In this document: positions 33,718 to 43,000 of the stretch, in pieces
Layout: each line of letters opens with the position of its first letter
How positions within the stretch are numbered: the first letter of the stretch is position 1
Source: DAISJI01 sp964559835
GTDB lineage: Bacteria; Acidobacteriota; Terriglobia; Terriglobales; Acidobacteriaceae
Direction: 5' to 3'
Assembly (NCBI GenBank): GCA_964559835.1
Contig: CAZLJE010000009.1
Span: forward strand, 1-64,000
DNA: 64,000 bases
The notes under the pieces: generated by a model
Database searches by the model: none
Seen by the model: the letters and a program-made list of their open reading frames with translations, nothing else
What the model was told of the DNA's origin: nothing
Translations under genes and position numbers: made by a program

Positions 33718-34207
33718 GCGTCCAAGTGATCAGGCGATGTGGAGCAAGATCGTCCAGCTTCCGCGCCGTCGCAATGTCGTGGCCGCGGTTTGTTATCGAG
33801 AGGTGGGAACGGAATTCGAGTTCCTGCTGGTGCGGACCCGCTCCGGGCGCTGGACATTCCCCAAGGGCGGTATCGAGCGCGGCGAGACCCCTGCCTTTGC
33901 GGCCGCGCGGGAAGCCCAGGAAGAGGCAGGCGTGTTGGGCCACATCGAAAGCGAAGCATTCGCTCTGTATCGCTATTGCAAGTCGAACCTGTGCGGCCGG
34001 TCGCAGATGATCGCGGTCAAGGCATTCCTGTGCCGGGTGGTCGCCACGGTGGCGCCCATGGAGGACTTTCGCGATCCGACGTGGTTTACCGCGCCGGAGG
34101 CAAAGGTCCGACTGGGTGAAGGGCGTCCTCCGCAGTTCGCGACAGACATGAAGATGATCGTCGACGTCGCGATGGGTAAGCTGCTATGCCGAATGACCGG
34201 TAGCTGA
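33704..34207 (+). CDS. Nudix hydrolase
   Basis: 167 residues. The complete Nudix box is GGIERGETPAFAAAREAQEE followed by AGV (Gx5Ex7REUxEExGU). PKGGIERGE and the preceding strand RSGRWTFPKG resemble diadenosine/diphosphoinositol polyphosphate hydrolases (DIPP/MutT-like). ATG 33704 overlaps the end of the kinase gene by 14 bases, so it belongs to the same operon. It hydrolyses a nucleoside diphosphate derivative or an inositol/diadenosine polyphosphate. Confidence 0.92.
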   Translation: MHDHKRPSDQAMWSKIVQLPRRRNVVAAVCYREVGTEFEFLLVRTRSGRWTFPKGGIERGETPAFAAAREAQEEAGVLGHIESEAFALYRYCKSNLCGRSQMIAVKAFLCRVVATVAPMEDFRDPTWFTAPEAKVRLGEGRPPQFATDMKMIVDVAMGKLLCRMTGS

Positions 34208-34444
34208 CGGGCCGGATCGATCCGCAACTTGCCAGGGAGCGCGTCCCGGCGCCTTGTTCGCCCGCGTGTACAAAGGCGCAAGAATACTCTGCCCGTGAAC
34301 CTCGTTTTCTGCTTGCAGCCAATCTTCCAAGTCACGACCATCGGTGCCGCCCCTTTCCTGGAACAGTTCGTACGCCCGCAGCGCGATCTTGCGTTTGATG
34401 ACGTCCATCAGTAGCTCGCGTAGTTCTTCGGTTTCGGCTCGCAT
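34184..34444 (-). CDS. DUF2934 protein
   Basis: 86 residues. IALRAYELFQERGGTDGRDL followed by EDWLQAENEV is the DUF2934 signature (RAYELFxxRG…G…xEDWxxAExE). Common in Acidobacteriota and Proteobacteria, function unknown. Its 3' end overlaps the convergent Nudix gene by 24 bases. Confidence 0.85.
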   Translation of the reverse strand: MRAETEELRELLMDVIKRKIALRAYELFQERGGTDGRDLEDWLQAENEVHGQSILAPLYTRANKAPGRAPWQVADRSGPSATGHSA

Positions 34445-34645
34445 GGACGATAGGGTAAACGGGAACTGTTTACCGCCGATGAATTGAGTATGAAATTATT
34501 GTGACTAGTGCGGGCCGAGCGCCCGGCGCTTTCATGGATGGCAGCTTTCGTTGGCCGTGCTCGGTGCTGGCGCGGTAGACACCTGTGGGTCCGTGCAGTA
34601 AGCTCCGGACGAAGAAGCCAAGGCCGAACATCTGGAGGCGTTCGC

Positions 34646-35023
34646 ATGACGGAAACTGTTGACTGGATCCGAGAGGCTCAGACACTAAAGAGCCAGCTAG
34701 GCGCTATCGAACGGGCCGCAGTCGAGGCACTGATCCCACCGGAGACGATCGCGGATCTGAGGGGCGCAGTCGATCATTGCCGGACTGCGCTGTGGGACGT
34801 GGTGGTCGCATCGAGCGATGAAGGGAGCGGCCGAGAGGCGGTGATTCTCGCCTCGCGATTGTCACGCATCCAGGAGATGTGTTCCCGCGTCGTAGACGGG
34901 ATAGCTGCCGGTCGCGTGTGGGCGGGGACGCCAGGGCTGGGCCGGTTCCTAGCCACATTGGATGTCACCGAGCGATGTGTCAAATCACTGCTCGAGGAGT
35001 CCGCCGCACCACAGAGTGGATGA
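34646..35023 (+). CDS. small helical hypothetical protein
   Basis: 125 residues from ATG 34646, with GGAGG at 34634-34638; the frame is open to 34508 but that part lies before the ribosome binding site. MTETVDWIREAQTLKSQLGA then LRGAVDHCRTALWDVVVAS is an all-helical protein with heptad character. No family recognised. The gap 34445-34645 holds the divergent promoter of this gene and DUF2934. Confidence 0.6.
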   Translation: MTETVDWIREAQTLKSQLGAIERAAVEALIPPETIADLRGAVDHCRTALWDVVVASSDEGSGREAVILASRLSRIQEMCSRVVDGIAAGRVWAGTPGLGRFLATLDVTERCVKSLLEESAAPQSG

Positions 35024-35112
35024 TCAAGGACTCGGACGAACAAAAATTCTGTAACTTTATCGAAAAGCCAGTAGTCTAAGCGTCTAGTTGTTGGGGACGT
35101 TATTTCCTGATT

Positions 35113-35190
35113 ATGAATTCGTGCTCCGCCAATGCGATGTGCATGTGCGCTTGTTGTTGTCGCGCCATGGTGCCGCTTTGGCGAGCGTGA
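35113..35190 (+). CDS. Cys/Met-rich leader peptide upstream of sulfite reductase
   Basis: A 25-codon ORF, ATG 35113 to TGA 35188, not overlapping any gene. It contains six Cys and four Met codons; residues 9-16 read MCMCACCC, including three TGT in a row at 35152-35160. It ends 95 bases before the start of the siroheme reductase gene, with a strong terminator between (35236-35275). This is the design of an attenuator leader: slow decoding of Cys (or Met) codons would control terminator folding. There is no strong ribosome binding site; translation is inferred from composition and context. Confidence 0.7.
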   Translation: MNSCSANAMCMCACCCRAMVPLWRA

Positions 35191-35275
35191 GAATGCAAGC
35201 GATCTGATCTTCTAAACCGATCGAGCATTATCCAGACCCACTCGCCGAAGTCGATGGCGGGTGGGTTTTCTATTT
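35180..35275 (+). terminator. attenuator: terminator and candidate antiterminator before sulfite reductase
   Basis: Terminator: acccactcgcc (35236-35246) pairs with ggcgggtgggt (35256-35266, one G-U) around a 9-base loop, followed by tttctattt, and ends about ten bases before GTG 35286. Antiterminator candidate: GGCGAG at 35180-35185, in the last codons of the leader ORF, is complementary to CTCGCC at 35241-35246 in the left arm. A ribosome stalled on the Cys codons (35152-35160) would leave 35180-35185 free; one at the stop codon (35188) would cover it and let the terminator form. Confidence 0.75.
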
Positions 35276-35285
35276 GGAGCTCAAA

Positions 35286-36989
35286 GTGAATACAGGCAGC
35301 AATGATGCGAAGCGGGAGACGAAAGCAGAGCGCGCCGAACGCCTGAAGCGCGAAAAGAACCCGTGGGAAGCGTTGTCGGAACTGCGGGGATATGCGCGGC
35401 GCGGCTTCGACGCAATTCCTCCGGAGTGGATCGGCACGTACCTGCGCTGGTGGGGCGTGTACACGCAGGGCGACGGCGCGGGCGTGGTCGGCGGGCGCGG
35501 CGGCGAGGGCAAGGCGTTGCCGTACTTCATGGTGCGGATACGAATCCCGAATGGGCAGCTGACCGCGGCGCAATTCCGAACCATCGGCGAGTTGTCGCGC
35601 GATTATGCGCGCGGGAGCGCCGATATCACCGTTCGGCAAAACATCCAGTTGCATTGGGTCACGGCCGAGGCGCTGCCGGAAGTTCTCGACGCCTTGCAAC
35701 GCGCGGAGTTGTCGTCGATGGGCGCGTGCGGAGATGTCACTCGAAACGTGACGGGATGTCCCGTGGCGGGCGTCGATGCCGAGGAGATATGTGATGCGTC
35801 GCCGCTAGCGATTGCGGTGAATCAGCGGCTCGCCGGCAATCCTGATTTCTACAACCTGCCTCGCAAATTCAAGATCGGCATCTCGGGATGCCGCGCGTGG
35901 TGCAGCTATCCGGAGATCAATGATGTCGGGCTGACGGCGCTACGCCGCGAGCGCGATGGTCGCCTGGGATTCTCGGTGCGGGTCGGTGGCGGGTTGTCGA
36001 CCGAACCGCATCTCGCGGTCCGCTTGAACGCATTCATTCGTTGGGAAGAAGTGGAACCGGTCGTAGTGGGGATCGCGTCGCTGTTCCGCGACGCCGGTCA
36101 CTTGCGAGAAAGCCGCGACCGCGCAAGGTTGAAGTTTCTCTTCCTGCGCGAGGGCTGGACGGCCGAGACGTTCCTGAACGAAGTGGAACGGAGGATCGGA
36201 TTCACCCTCGATCCGGCGGAGCCCGAGGAGATTCCTGACGATGTGCTGCGCGATCACGTCGGCGTGCATGCACAGAGACAACCCGGGCGTTCCTATGTCG
36301 GTGCGGCAGTGCTGCGGGGACGACTGACGCCAGACCAGATCTTGCGAACGGCGGAACTGGCCGAAGAATTGGGTAATGGCGAGGTCCGCGCCACGAACAT
36401 GCAGAACCTGGTGATCACCGGCGTGCGGAACGAATTCGTGTCCGAGCTAACGTCGGAACTGGCGCGGATCGGGCTGCCGGTGAGCGGATCGCCATTCCTT
36501 CGTGGGGCCATCGCATGCAGCGGAACGGAATTCTGCAAGCTCGCGCTTACGGAGACAAAATCGTTCACGCGGTGGCTGGTGGAGGAACTGGAGGAGCGCG
36601 TGCCGGAGTTTGACCAGCCGCTGAAAATCCACGTCACGGGATGTCCCAACAGTTGCGGACAACATTGGATCGCCGACATTGGGATCGAAGGCAAGAAGAT
36701 CAAGACCGACGGACGGATGGTGGATGCGTATTACTTCTGCATCGGCGGAGCGGTCGGATTGCACGCCGGCGTCGCGCGTTCGGTGGGATACCGGTGCCGC
36801 GCCGACGAGGTGCCCGACGCGATCGAGCGATTACTGCGGGTGTACTTGAACGAGCGGCGTGGACAAAACCTGCGTCAGTTCTTCGCGCGGCGGTCCAATG
36901 AGGAGCTCCGCACGATCCTGGCCGGAACTGAAGTACTACCGGTGGAGCGCGATCCGGCGATACGCGGCGCCGCGGCGCCAGAGGTCTGA
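35286..36989 (+). CDS. ferredoxin-type sulfite (or nitrite) reductase, siroheme enzyme
   Basis: 567 residues. Six-electron reduction of sulfite to sulfide. The [4Fe-4S]-siroheme ligands are CSGTEFC and CPNSCG (C-x5-C and C-x3-C). NVTGCPVAGVDAEE, ITVRQNIQLHW and GCRAWCSYPEIND belong to the duplicated ferrite-reductase-like domains. The downstream siroheme genes and the Cys-rich leader favour sulfite over nitrite as substrate; the family alone does not settle this. GTG 35286 is chosen for the GGAG at 35276-35279; TTG 35274 is in frame. First gene of a three-gene operon. Confidence 0.9.
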   Translation: MNTGSNDAKRETKAERAERLKREKNPWEALSELRGYARRGFDAIPPEWIGTYLRWWGVYTQGDGAGVVGGRGGEGKALPYFMVRIRIPNGQLTAAQFRTIGELSRDYARGSADITVRQNIQLHWVTAEALPEVLDALQRAELSSMGACGDVTRNVTGCPVAGVDAEEICDASPLAIAVNQRLAGNPDFYNLPRKFKIGISGCRAWCSYPEINDVGLTALRRERDGRLGFSVRVGGGLSTEPHLAVRLNAFIRWEEVEPVVVGIASLFRDAGHLRESRDRARLKFLFLREGWTAETFLNEVERRIGFTLDPAEPEEIPDDVLRDHVGVHAQRQPGRSYVGAAVLRGRLTPDQILRTAELAEELGNGEVRATNMQNLVITGVRNEFVSELTSELARIGLPVSGSPFLRGAIACSGTEFCKLALTETKSFTRWLVEELEERVPEFDQPLKIHVTGCPNSCGQHWIADIGIEGKKIKTDGRMVDAYYFCIGGAVGLHAGVARSVGYRCRADEVPDAIERLLRVYLNERRGQNLRQFFARRSNEELRTILAGTEVLPVERDPAIRGAAAPEV

Positions 36990-36990
36990 T

Positions 36991-37641
36991 ATGGGCCTGT
37001 TCCCGATATTCGTGAAGATGGCGGCGCGTCCGGCGCTGGTCGTGGGCGGAGGACCGCTGGCGGCAGCCAAGATTGAGTCGCTACTGATGGCGGGTGCGGC
37101 CGTCACCGTGGTTGCGTCGGAGGTGACGCAGGAGATCGCGCGGCGGAGTGAAAGTGGCGAGATCGACTGGCTGGAGCGCGGCTTTCAGGAAAGCGACGTG
37201 AAAGGAAAGGTGATCGTGTTCGCGGCAACCGGCGTGCGTGAGTCCGACAGAGCAGTATTCCCAGCCTGCGTGAACGCCGGCGTCTGGTGCAACGCGATTG
37301 ACGATCCCGAGTACTGCGATTTCTACATGCCGGCGATCGTTCGGCGTGGTGATTTGCAGATCGCGATCTCCACCAATGGCCAGAGTCCCGCGCTGGCGCA
37401 GCAGATCCGGAAAGACCTGGAAATGAAGTTCGACGCAAGCTGGAGCGCGAAGCTGCAACACCTGGGACGCCGCCGCCGCCAAGTGCTGGCAACCTTCGCG
37501 CCGGGAGAAGAACGGACGTCCATGCTGCACGAGCAGGCGAGGGCAGCGTTGGCGCCAGCGCGGAATGGAATCGTGCGGCGCTCGGCCGTCGCGGTGCGGA
37601 ATTGGCTTAACAGGGAGGACGACAAGGTCGCGCTGATATGA
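36991..37641 (+). CDS. precorrin-2 dehydrogenase / sirohydrochlorin ferrochelatase (CysG N-terminal type)
   Basis: 216 residues. RPALVVGGGPLAAAKIESLL is the NAD-binding Rossmann start, and ISTNGQSPALAQQIRKDLE is the dimerisation/active-site motif of Met8p/CysG^B proteins. It oxidises precorrin-2 and inserts iron to give siroheme. ATG 36991 follows the sulfite reductase stop by one base. It ends with an ATGA overlap into the methyltransferase gene. Split from the methyltransferase, unlike the fused enterobacterial CysG. Confidence 0.92.
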   Translation: MGLFPIFVKMAARPALVVGGGPLAAAKIESLLMAGAAVTVVASEVTQEIARRSESGEIDWLERGFQESDVKGKVIVFAATGVRESDRAVFPACVNAGVWCNAIDDPEYCDFYMPAIVRRGDLQIAISTNGQSPALAQQIRKDLEMKFDASWSAKLQHLGRRRRQVLATFAPGEERTSMLHEQARAALAPARNGIVRRSAVAVRNWLNREDDKVALI

Positions 37642-38384
37642 GCGGCAAAGTCATTTTCGTTGGTGCGGGAAGCGGTTCCGCGGACCTGCTCACGCTCCGA
37701 GCGGTGCGTGCGCTGGAGTGCGCCGACGTGGTCCTGCACGATGACCTCGTCGCGCGCGACGTGCTGGAATTCGCCTCGTCGACCGCCGTCGTGCGCAGTG
37801 TCGGCAAACGGTGCGGGAAGGCAGGAATCTCGCAGGACGCGCTGAACGCATTGATGGTCGAATACGCGAGGCGCGGACGCACCGTCGTGCGGCTGAAAAG
37901 TGGAGACCCGGGGATCTTCGGGCGCTTGGGCGAAGAGATTGAAGCGTTGCAACAGGCGCGGATTTCGTTCGAAATCGTGCCCGGCGTGACGTCAGCTCTG
38001 GCGGCCGCGGCGGCGTGCCGGATCACGCTCACCGACCGGCGCTCGGCTTCTCGCGTGATGTTTGCGGCTGCGAGTCTCGCCGGCGGCAGACGACAGGATT
38101 GGCGCAGCATCGCGCAACCAGACACAACGCTGGTCATATATATGCCCGGCCGCGATTTCTCCGCCCTCGCGGTAGAGCTGGGCGACGCCGGTGTCGCACC
38201 GGACATGCCGTGCGCGGTCGTTTGGCGGGCTGGCGCAGTGGATGAAAGCACGACAGCCACAACCCTGTCGCAATTGAGCGCGGTCGAGGAAGAAGACGGC
38301 CCGGCGCTGGTGATCGTTGGGTACGTCGCCGCCGGGGCGCGGTCTAGTGCAGCGGAACGAGCCGAACTCTCCGCCACAAGCTAG
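37638..38384 (+). CDS. cobA: uroporphyrinogen-III C-methyltransferase
   Basis: 248 residues. Two-step SAM-dependent methylation of uroporphyrinogen III to precorrin-2. VGAGSGSADLLTLRAVRALE is the N-terminal tetrapyrrole-methylase signature, VRLKSGDPGIFGRLGEEIEA the second, and FEIVPGVTSALAAAA the third. Coupled to the preceding gene by ATGA. It supplies siroheme for the reductase encoded at the head of the operon, consistent with a dedicated sulfite assimilation unit. Confidence 0.93.
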   Translation: MSGKVIFVGAGSGSADLLTLRAVRALECADVVLHDDLVARDVLEFASSTAVVRSVGKRCGKAGISQDALNALMVEYARRGRTVVRLKSGDPGIFGRLGEEIEALQQARISFEIVPGVTSALAAAAACRITLTDRRSASRVMFAAASLAGGRRQDWRSIAQPDTTLVIYMPGRDFSALAVELGDAGVAPDMPCAVVWRAGAVDESTTATTLSQLSAVEEEDGPALVIVGYVAAGARSSAAERAELSATS

Positions 38385-38426
38385 AGTTGCCGCCGGACCG
38401 CAGTTCAGGTACAACCTCTCGGTATC

Positions 38427-39986
38427 ATGCTCGACCCCGCCGCAGCTTTGCCCGAGCAATTCAATGCCGCTACGTTCTTTGTCGACCGGCATATGGCCGA
38501 GGGGCGCGCTGAGAACATCGCGATCGAATGCGGTGAGCGGAAGGTCACCTATCGCGAGCTCTTTGAGAAGGTGAATCAGACCGGAACCGCGTTGCGCAGC
38601 CAGCTTGGCGTCCGGATCGAAGAGCGCGTCCTGCTGCTATTGTTGGATTGTCCGGAGTTTGCATTCTGTTTTTTCGGAGCGATCAAGATCGGCGCCATCC
38701 CGGTGCCGGTCAGCACGCTGCTGAAGCCGCCCGACTACGAATTCCTGCTCAACGACAGCCGGGCGCGTGTAGCGATCGTCAGCGAGGGGCTGGCGCCTAA
38801 CGTCGCGGCCATTACGCGCGAGAGGCTGCCCTGGCTACAGACGATCGTCGTGGTCGGACATGCGGACGGATGTATCACCTTCAACGAACTGATCGCGAAA
38901 GAAAGCACGTCATTCCAGGCAGCACCGACACACAAGGACGATGCGTGCTTCTGGAATTACTCGTCGGGGAGCACGGGGCCGCCGAAAGGATGCGTTCACC
39001 TGCAGCACGACATGGTCGTCACCGCAGAACTGTACGCGCGCAACGTGCTCGGCGTGCGCGAGAGCGATCGCTTCTTCAGCACGGCGAAGCTGTTCTTCGC
39101 CTACGGCATGGGGAATGCGTTGTATTTTCCGCTGCTGGTTGGCGGAACCTCGATCCTGCAAAGTGCGCCGGCGCGGCCGAGGGAAGTCTATGAAGCGATC
39201 GAGCGTTACCGGCCGACGTTGCTGTTTTCCGTTCCGTCGAGCTACGCGGCGGCGCTGAACTTCAAGCGGCCGGAAGGCGGCGAGTACGACCTTTCGTCTG
39301 TGCGACACGCGGTGTCGGCGGGCGAGAGCCTTCCAGCGGCGCTGTTCCACCGGTTCAAAGAGCGCTTCGGGATCGAGATCCTGGACGCGATCGGTTCGAC
39401 CGAAGCGCTGCACATGTTCATCGCGAACCGTCCGGGAGCCGTGCGGCCGGGCTCCAGTGGACAAATCCTTCCTGGATGCGACGCAAGGATCCTCGACGAA
39501 GAGAAGAATCCTGTCACAACGGGCGAAGTCGGCAATCTCTATATCCGCAGCGACGCCGTGTGCGCGTACTACTGGCGCCAGCACGAAAAATCCAAGGAGA
39601 CCTTTGACGGCCACTGGACGCGCACCGGGGACAAGTACAGCGTCGATGCCGACGGCTACTTCTGGTACGCCGGCCGCTCCGACGACATGCTCAAGGTCAG
39701 CGGCGCGTGGGTGAGCCCGGTCGAGATCGAGAACACACTCGTCGAGCATGAAGCCGTAGCAGAAGTTGCGGTCGTCGGCAGGCGCGACGCCGATGATCTG
39801 CTCAAGGTGGTCGCTTGGATCGTCGTGCGCGATGGCTATGAGCCCGGGCCCGAACTCGCGGTGCAATTGACCGATTTTGTCGCGACGCGGCTCCAGAAGT
39901 ACAAGGCCCCGCGCTGGGTGGAATTTATTGACGAATTACCGAAGACCGCGACAGGGAAGCTGCAGAGGTTCAAGTTGCGCAAGTGA
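38427..39986 (+). CDS. benzoate-CoA ligase family AMP-dependent synthetase
   Basis: 519 residues. AMP-binding motif NYSSGSTGPPKGCVHLQHDM, then KLFFAYGMGNALYFPL, which is typical of benzoate-CoA ligases, the A5/A8 motifs GSTEALHMF and RTGDKYSVDADGYFWYAGR, and the catalytic Lys region LPKTATGKLQRF. It activates an aromatic or related carboxylate to its CoA thioester. It lies 42 bases after cobA but has no obvious sulfur role. No other aromatic-degradation gene is in the window, so the physiological acid is unknown. Confidence 0.85.
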   Translation: MLDPAAALPEQFNAATFFVDRHMAEGRAENIAIECGERKVTYRELFEKVNQTGTALRSQLGVRIEERVLLLLLDCPEFAFCFFGAIKIGAIPVPVSTLLKPPDYEFLLNDSRARVAIVSEGLAPNVAAITRERLPWLQTIVVVGHADGCITFNELIAKESTSFQAAPTHKDDACFWNYSSGSTGPPKGCVHLQHDMVVTAELYARNVLGVRESDRFFSTAKLFFAYGMGNALYFPLLVGGTSILQSAPARPREVYEAIERYRPTLLFSVPSSYAAALNFKRPEGGEYDLSSVRHAVSAGESLPAALFHRFKERFGIEILDAIGSTEALHMFIANRPGAVRPGSSGQILPGCDARILDEEKNPVTTGEVGNLYIRSDAVCAYYWRQHEKSKETFDGHWTRTGDKYSVDADGYFWYAGRSDDMLKVSGAWVSPVEIENTLVEHEAVAEVAVVGRRDADDLLKVVAWIVVRDGYEPGPELAVQLTDFVATRLQKYKAPRWVEFIDELPKTATGKLQRFKLRK

Positions 39987-40084
39987 GGATGCGCGAGGAA
40001 GTCTTGCGGCGGACGAGGCGTCCGCCGCTTTCAGACTTTGCGACACGTCGAATGTGGCCCCGGGCGCCTCGCGGGCCTACTGGG

Positions 40085-43000
40085 TTATTTCATGAAGTCC
40101 GTGCGCTCCAGCGTGTCGTACAGTGGTTGGGCGGGAGTAACTGTCCCGGCCTCGTCGGCGACGCTGATGGCCAGGATGCGGATGCGATCGTTGTCCGGCA
40201 ACGTAATGCTGGTCGCGCCTACGGGCACGTCGATCGGATACGCGAAAAGGTAAGCGTACTGATACGGCTCGTTCGCGCCGTCGGGACCGTGGCGATGCGA
40301 GGCGTACCACGCAATGTCGGCGCGCTTGATGAAACCGGGAACGAGGATTCCGGAGAACTCTTCGACCGTGCGCACGCGCGGCGCGTTCGGTGACAGCGTC
40401 TGCCCCGGACGCGGTTGCACCTTCTCCTGTCGCTGGTTCCAAGTGCGGTTGTCCCACTGTCCTACGTAGCCCGTCCAATTTTCGATCGTCATCGGGAACG
40501 ACTGTTCGCCGACGCGGAAGGTTCCGCGCTGGTCGCCGACTCCCGCGGCGAGCGCGTACACGCGGTTGAAATTGCGCTTTGGCAATGCGATCGTCTGGCC
40601 TTTCGCCATCACGGCATTCAACCGGCCGTGGCCGGCGGGCGCGAGTTTAAAGTGAACGCCCGAAAATTCGATGTCGGCCGGGAGGCTCTCGGCCGGGAGC
40701 GCGCGTCCCTGCGCCGAAGCCGGGTTGTTGGGGAGGATGTCGAAGCTGCCCTCGGCGGGATGGCCGTCGGTGGTCGCCGCGGCGAGATCGTATTTCAGCT
40801 CGGCCGGCTGCGACGTGGGAGCAGTGAGCTTGGCCGGAGCGGCGCCGAGCTTGATCGCGAAGGTGCGCGGCTGGTAATCGTGCAGGTTAAATGTAAGCGT
40901 TCCGTTCGAGACCGACGCCGTGCCGACCGGCTGTTCCTGTCCGTTGACTTCGCGCGCCGATGCGATCGGGCCGGCAAAGCTGACGCCGACGTTGCGCTGG
41001 GTGCGGCCATCTAGTTCGACGATGCGCACGATCACTTCATCGCTCGCCTCCGCCTTCTTCAGTGCGAGCAGGCGCACGCGGTCGCTGCTGAGCTTCAGCA
41101 GCGAGAACTGTTTCCCAAGCGAGCCGGTGTGCCTGGCGCTCTCGAATGCGATCAGCGGCTGGTTCAGGCGGTAAGCCTGCCAGTCGGTCTGCGCCTTGCG
41201 GTAGTCGCCGTCGTGACCGGCGATACCGAAAATGATTTCGTGGTGGCCGAGGTCCTGCGAGCCCTGATCGGAATAGCCGCCGCGCGTTCCGGGCGTGCGG
41301 ATGAGCGTCAGCCGCAGCGTGTTGTCGTTCAGCTTATCGGAAGCATTCTTGCAATCGGTGAGGATGGTCACTCCGAACTTACCGCCGTCGTCAGCCAGGT
41401 CGATCCACTGGTGCGACGCCACTTCGAACTGGCGGTCGAATTCGTTCGGTCGCTGGATGGTGCCGATGTCTTGGTTGTAAGTCGCGTTCTGGTTCTTCGC
41501 GGCGAGCGGGAAGACGGCCTTCAGGTTCGCTTCTTTGGTGTTCCAGTCGATCGCATTGACGAACTCGACGCGATTGCCGGCATCGCCCGCCGACAGGCGC
41601 ACGGTCTGCACAAAGTGCGAGCCTTCCGTATCGCGAGCAATCTCAACCGCGACACGTGCCGGGCCGTTCTCGACGACGCGCATCTTCGCCGCGCCGGAAA
41701 CATAGGCGCGCGGCGGACGCTGCTCGTCTTCGAAGTCCATGTTCCACGCCGGCCACTGCGCAGGATTGTCGGTCGAAATCGCAAGGCGGATGGGTCCGGA
41801 CAGCAGTTCGCGATTCAGCTTCTTGTCGAATACGCTGGAGACGTCGCCATTGGAATCGATCTTGACCAGGTAGCGCGCGTTCTCCAGCGACGAGTCGCTC
41901 ACCTTCAGTTCCGAAGACGCGCTCGGTGTGCCGGGCTGGACGTCGTAGACGGCGTAGCCGACCGAGGGCGTCTTCACGACAAAGATCGCCTTGCCGTTCG
42001 AGATCTGCGCCGGAACCTCTTTGCCATCGGGGCCGACGACGCGCACGGACTGCGTGCCCGCTGCAATAGCCGCTTCCACGATGTCCTCGCGCGCCACATT
42101 CAAGGGATTGAACGCGACGATCGCCTGCCCGCTGCCCCGCGTGTCCATGCCGGAAGTAACGGCGGCGGTCGCGCTGGTGAGCACACCGGCGAACTGGTTC
42201 ATGGCGATGACGTCGTCATTCCAGACGAACTCGTACGCTTTGGGCGTCGAGGTGCCGGCCATGTTGTCATGGAAATGACCGCTCATGACGAGCGTCCAGG
42301 CGTCGTTCAGCCGCTGAATCGGGTACTTACGCCCACCCATCCAGTCGGCCGCGACCGAACTTTCCTCGGCTGCGGCAGCGAGCAATTCATTCATGCGATT
42401 CCAGCGCTTGTGGTACGCCTGGGAAGTCAGCGAACCCGCGGAGTGGTTGATCAACTCCAGGTCGCCTTTGTAGCGCGGCATGCGGTCTTTGTTGCAGCAC
42501 TTCAGGATGTCGAGGAACATCTGATCGGCATTCGACCACATGACGTGCACCGGCCCGTCGCCAACCACAAGCGGGTCGCTCGGTCCGGGGGGTATGGGGT
42601 CGGACATGTGGCCGCCACCGAAGTTGAAGCGAAACGGCGGGACGACGGTCGCTTTGTGTGTCTGGATGGCTTCCATCAACTGGATGGAATTTTCCGTCGG
42701 CGCGCCGCCGGTATCGCCGGTGCCGACGTAGTGATAGTCGGCGTACACGCCGGTCAGCGTCCCGTCGATGGCGATGCGCTTGGGCCAGTCTTCCGGCGGG
42801 CGCGGCATCCGGAAATTGGGCGGCGCGTCGGCGGGAGCGGGTGGGTAGGGAGGCGGCGTCTTGCTCAAGTCGTAGGTGACGTCGCTCGTATAGCTGAGCG
42901 GATTCAGGGCTGCGAGGATAGTCGAGCCGTCCGGACCCTCCCAGACGCCTACGTTAAAGGGGATGCCGTCGGGCGTCTTCTCCGGCGAGTCGGGACCGCC

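Noticed and set aside
35024..35112. Vegetative promoter just before the Cys leader
   Set aside because: No -35/-10 pair with acceptable spacing was found; the promoter may use another sigma factor or lie further upstream, so none is annotated.
38427..39986. Aromatic-degradation operon
   Set aside because: Only the benzoate-CoA-ligase-like gene is present; no downstream oxygenase, reductase or beta-oxidation gene is in the window.
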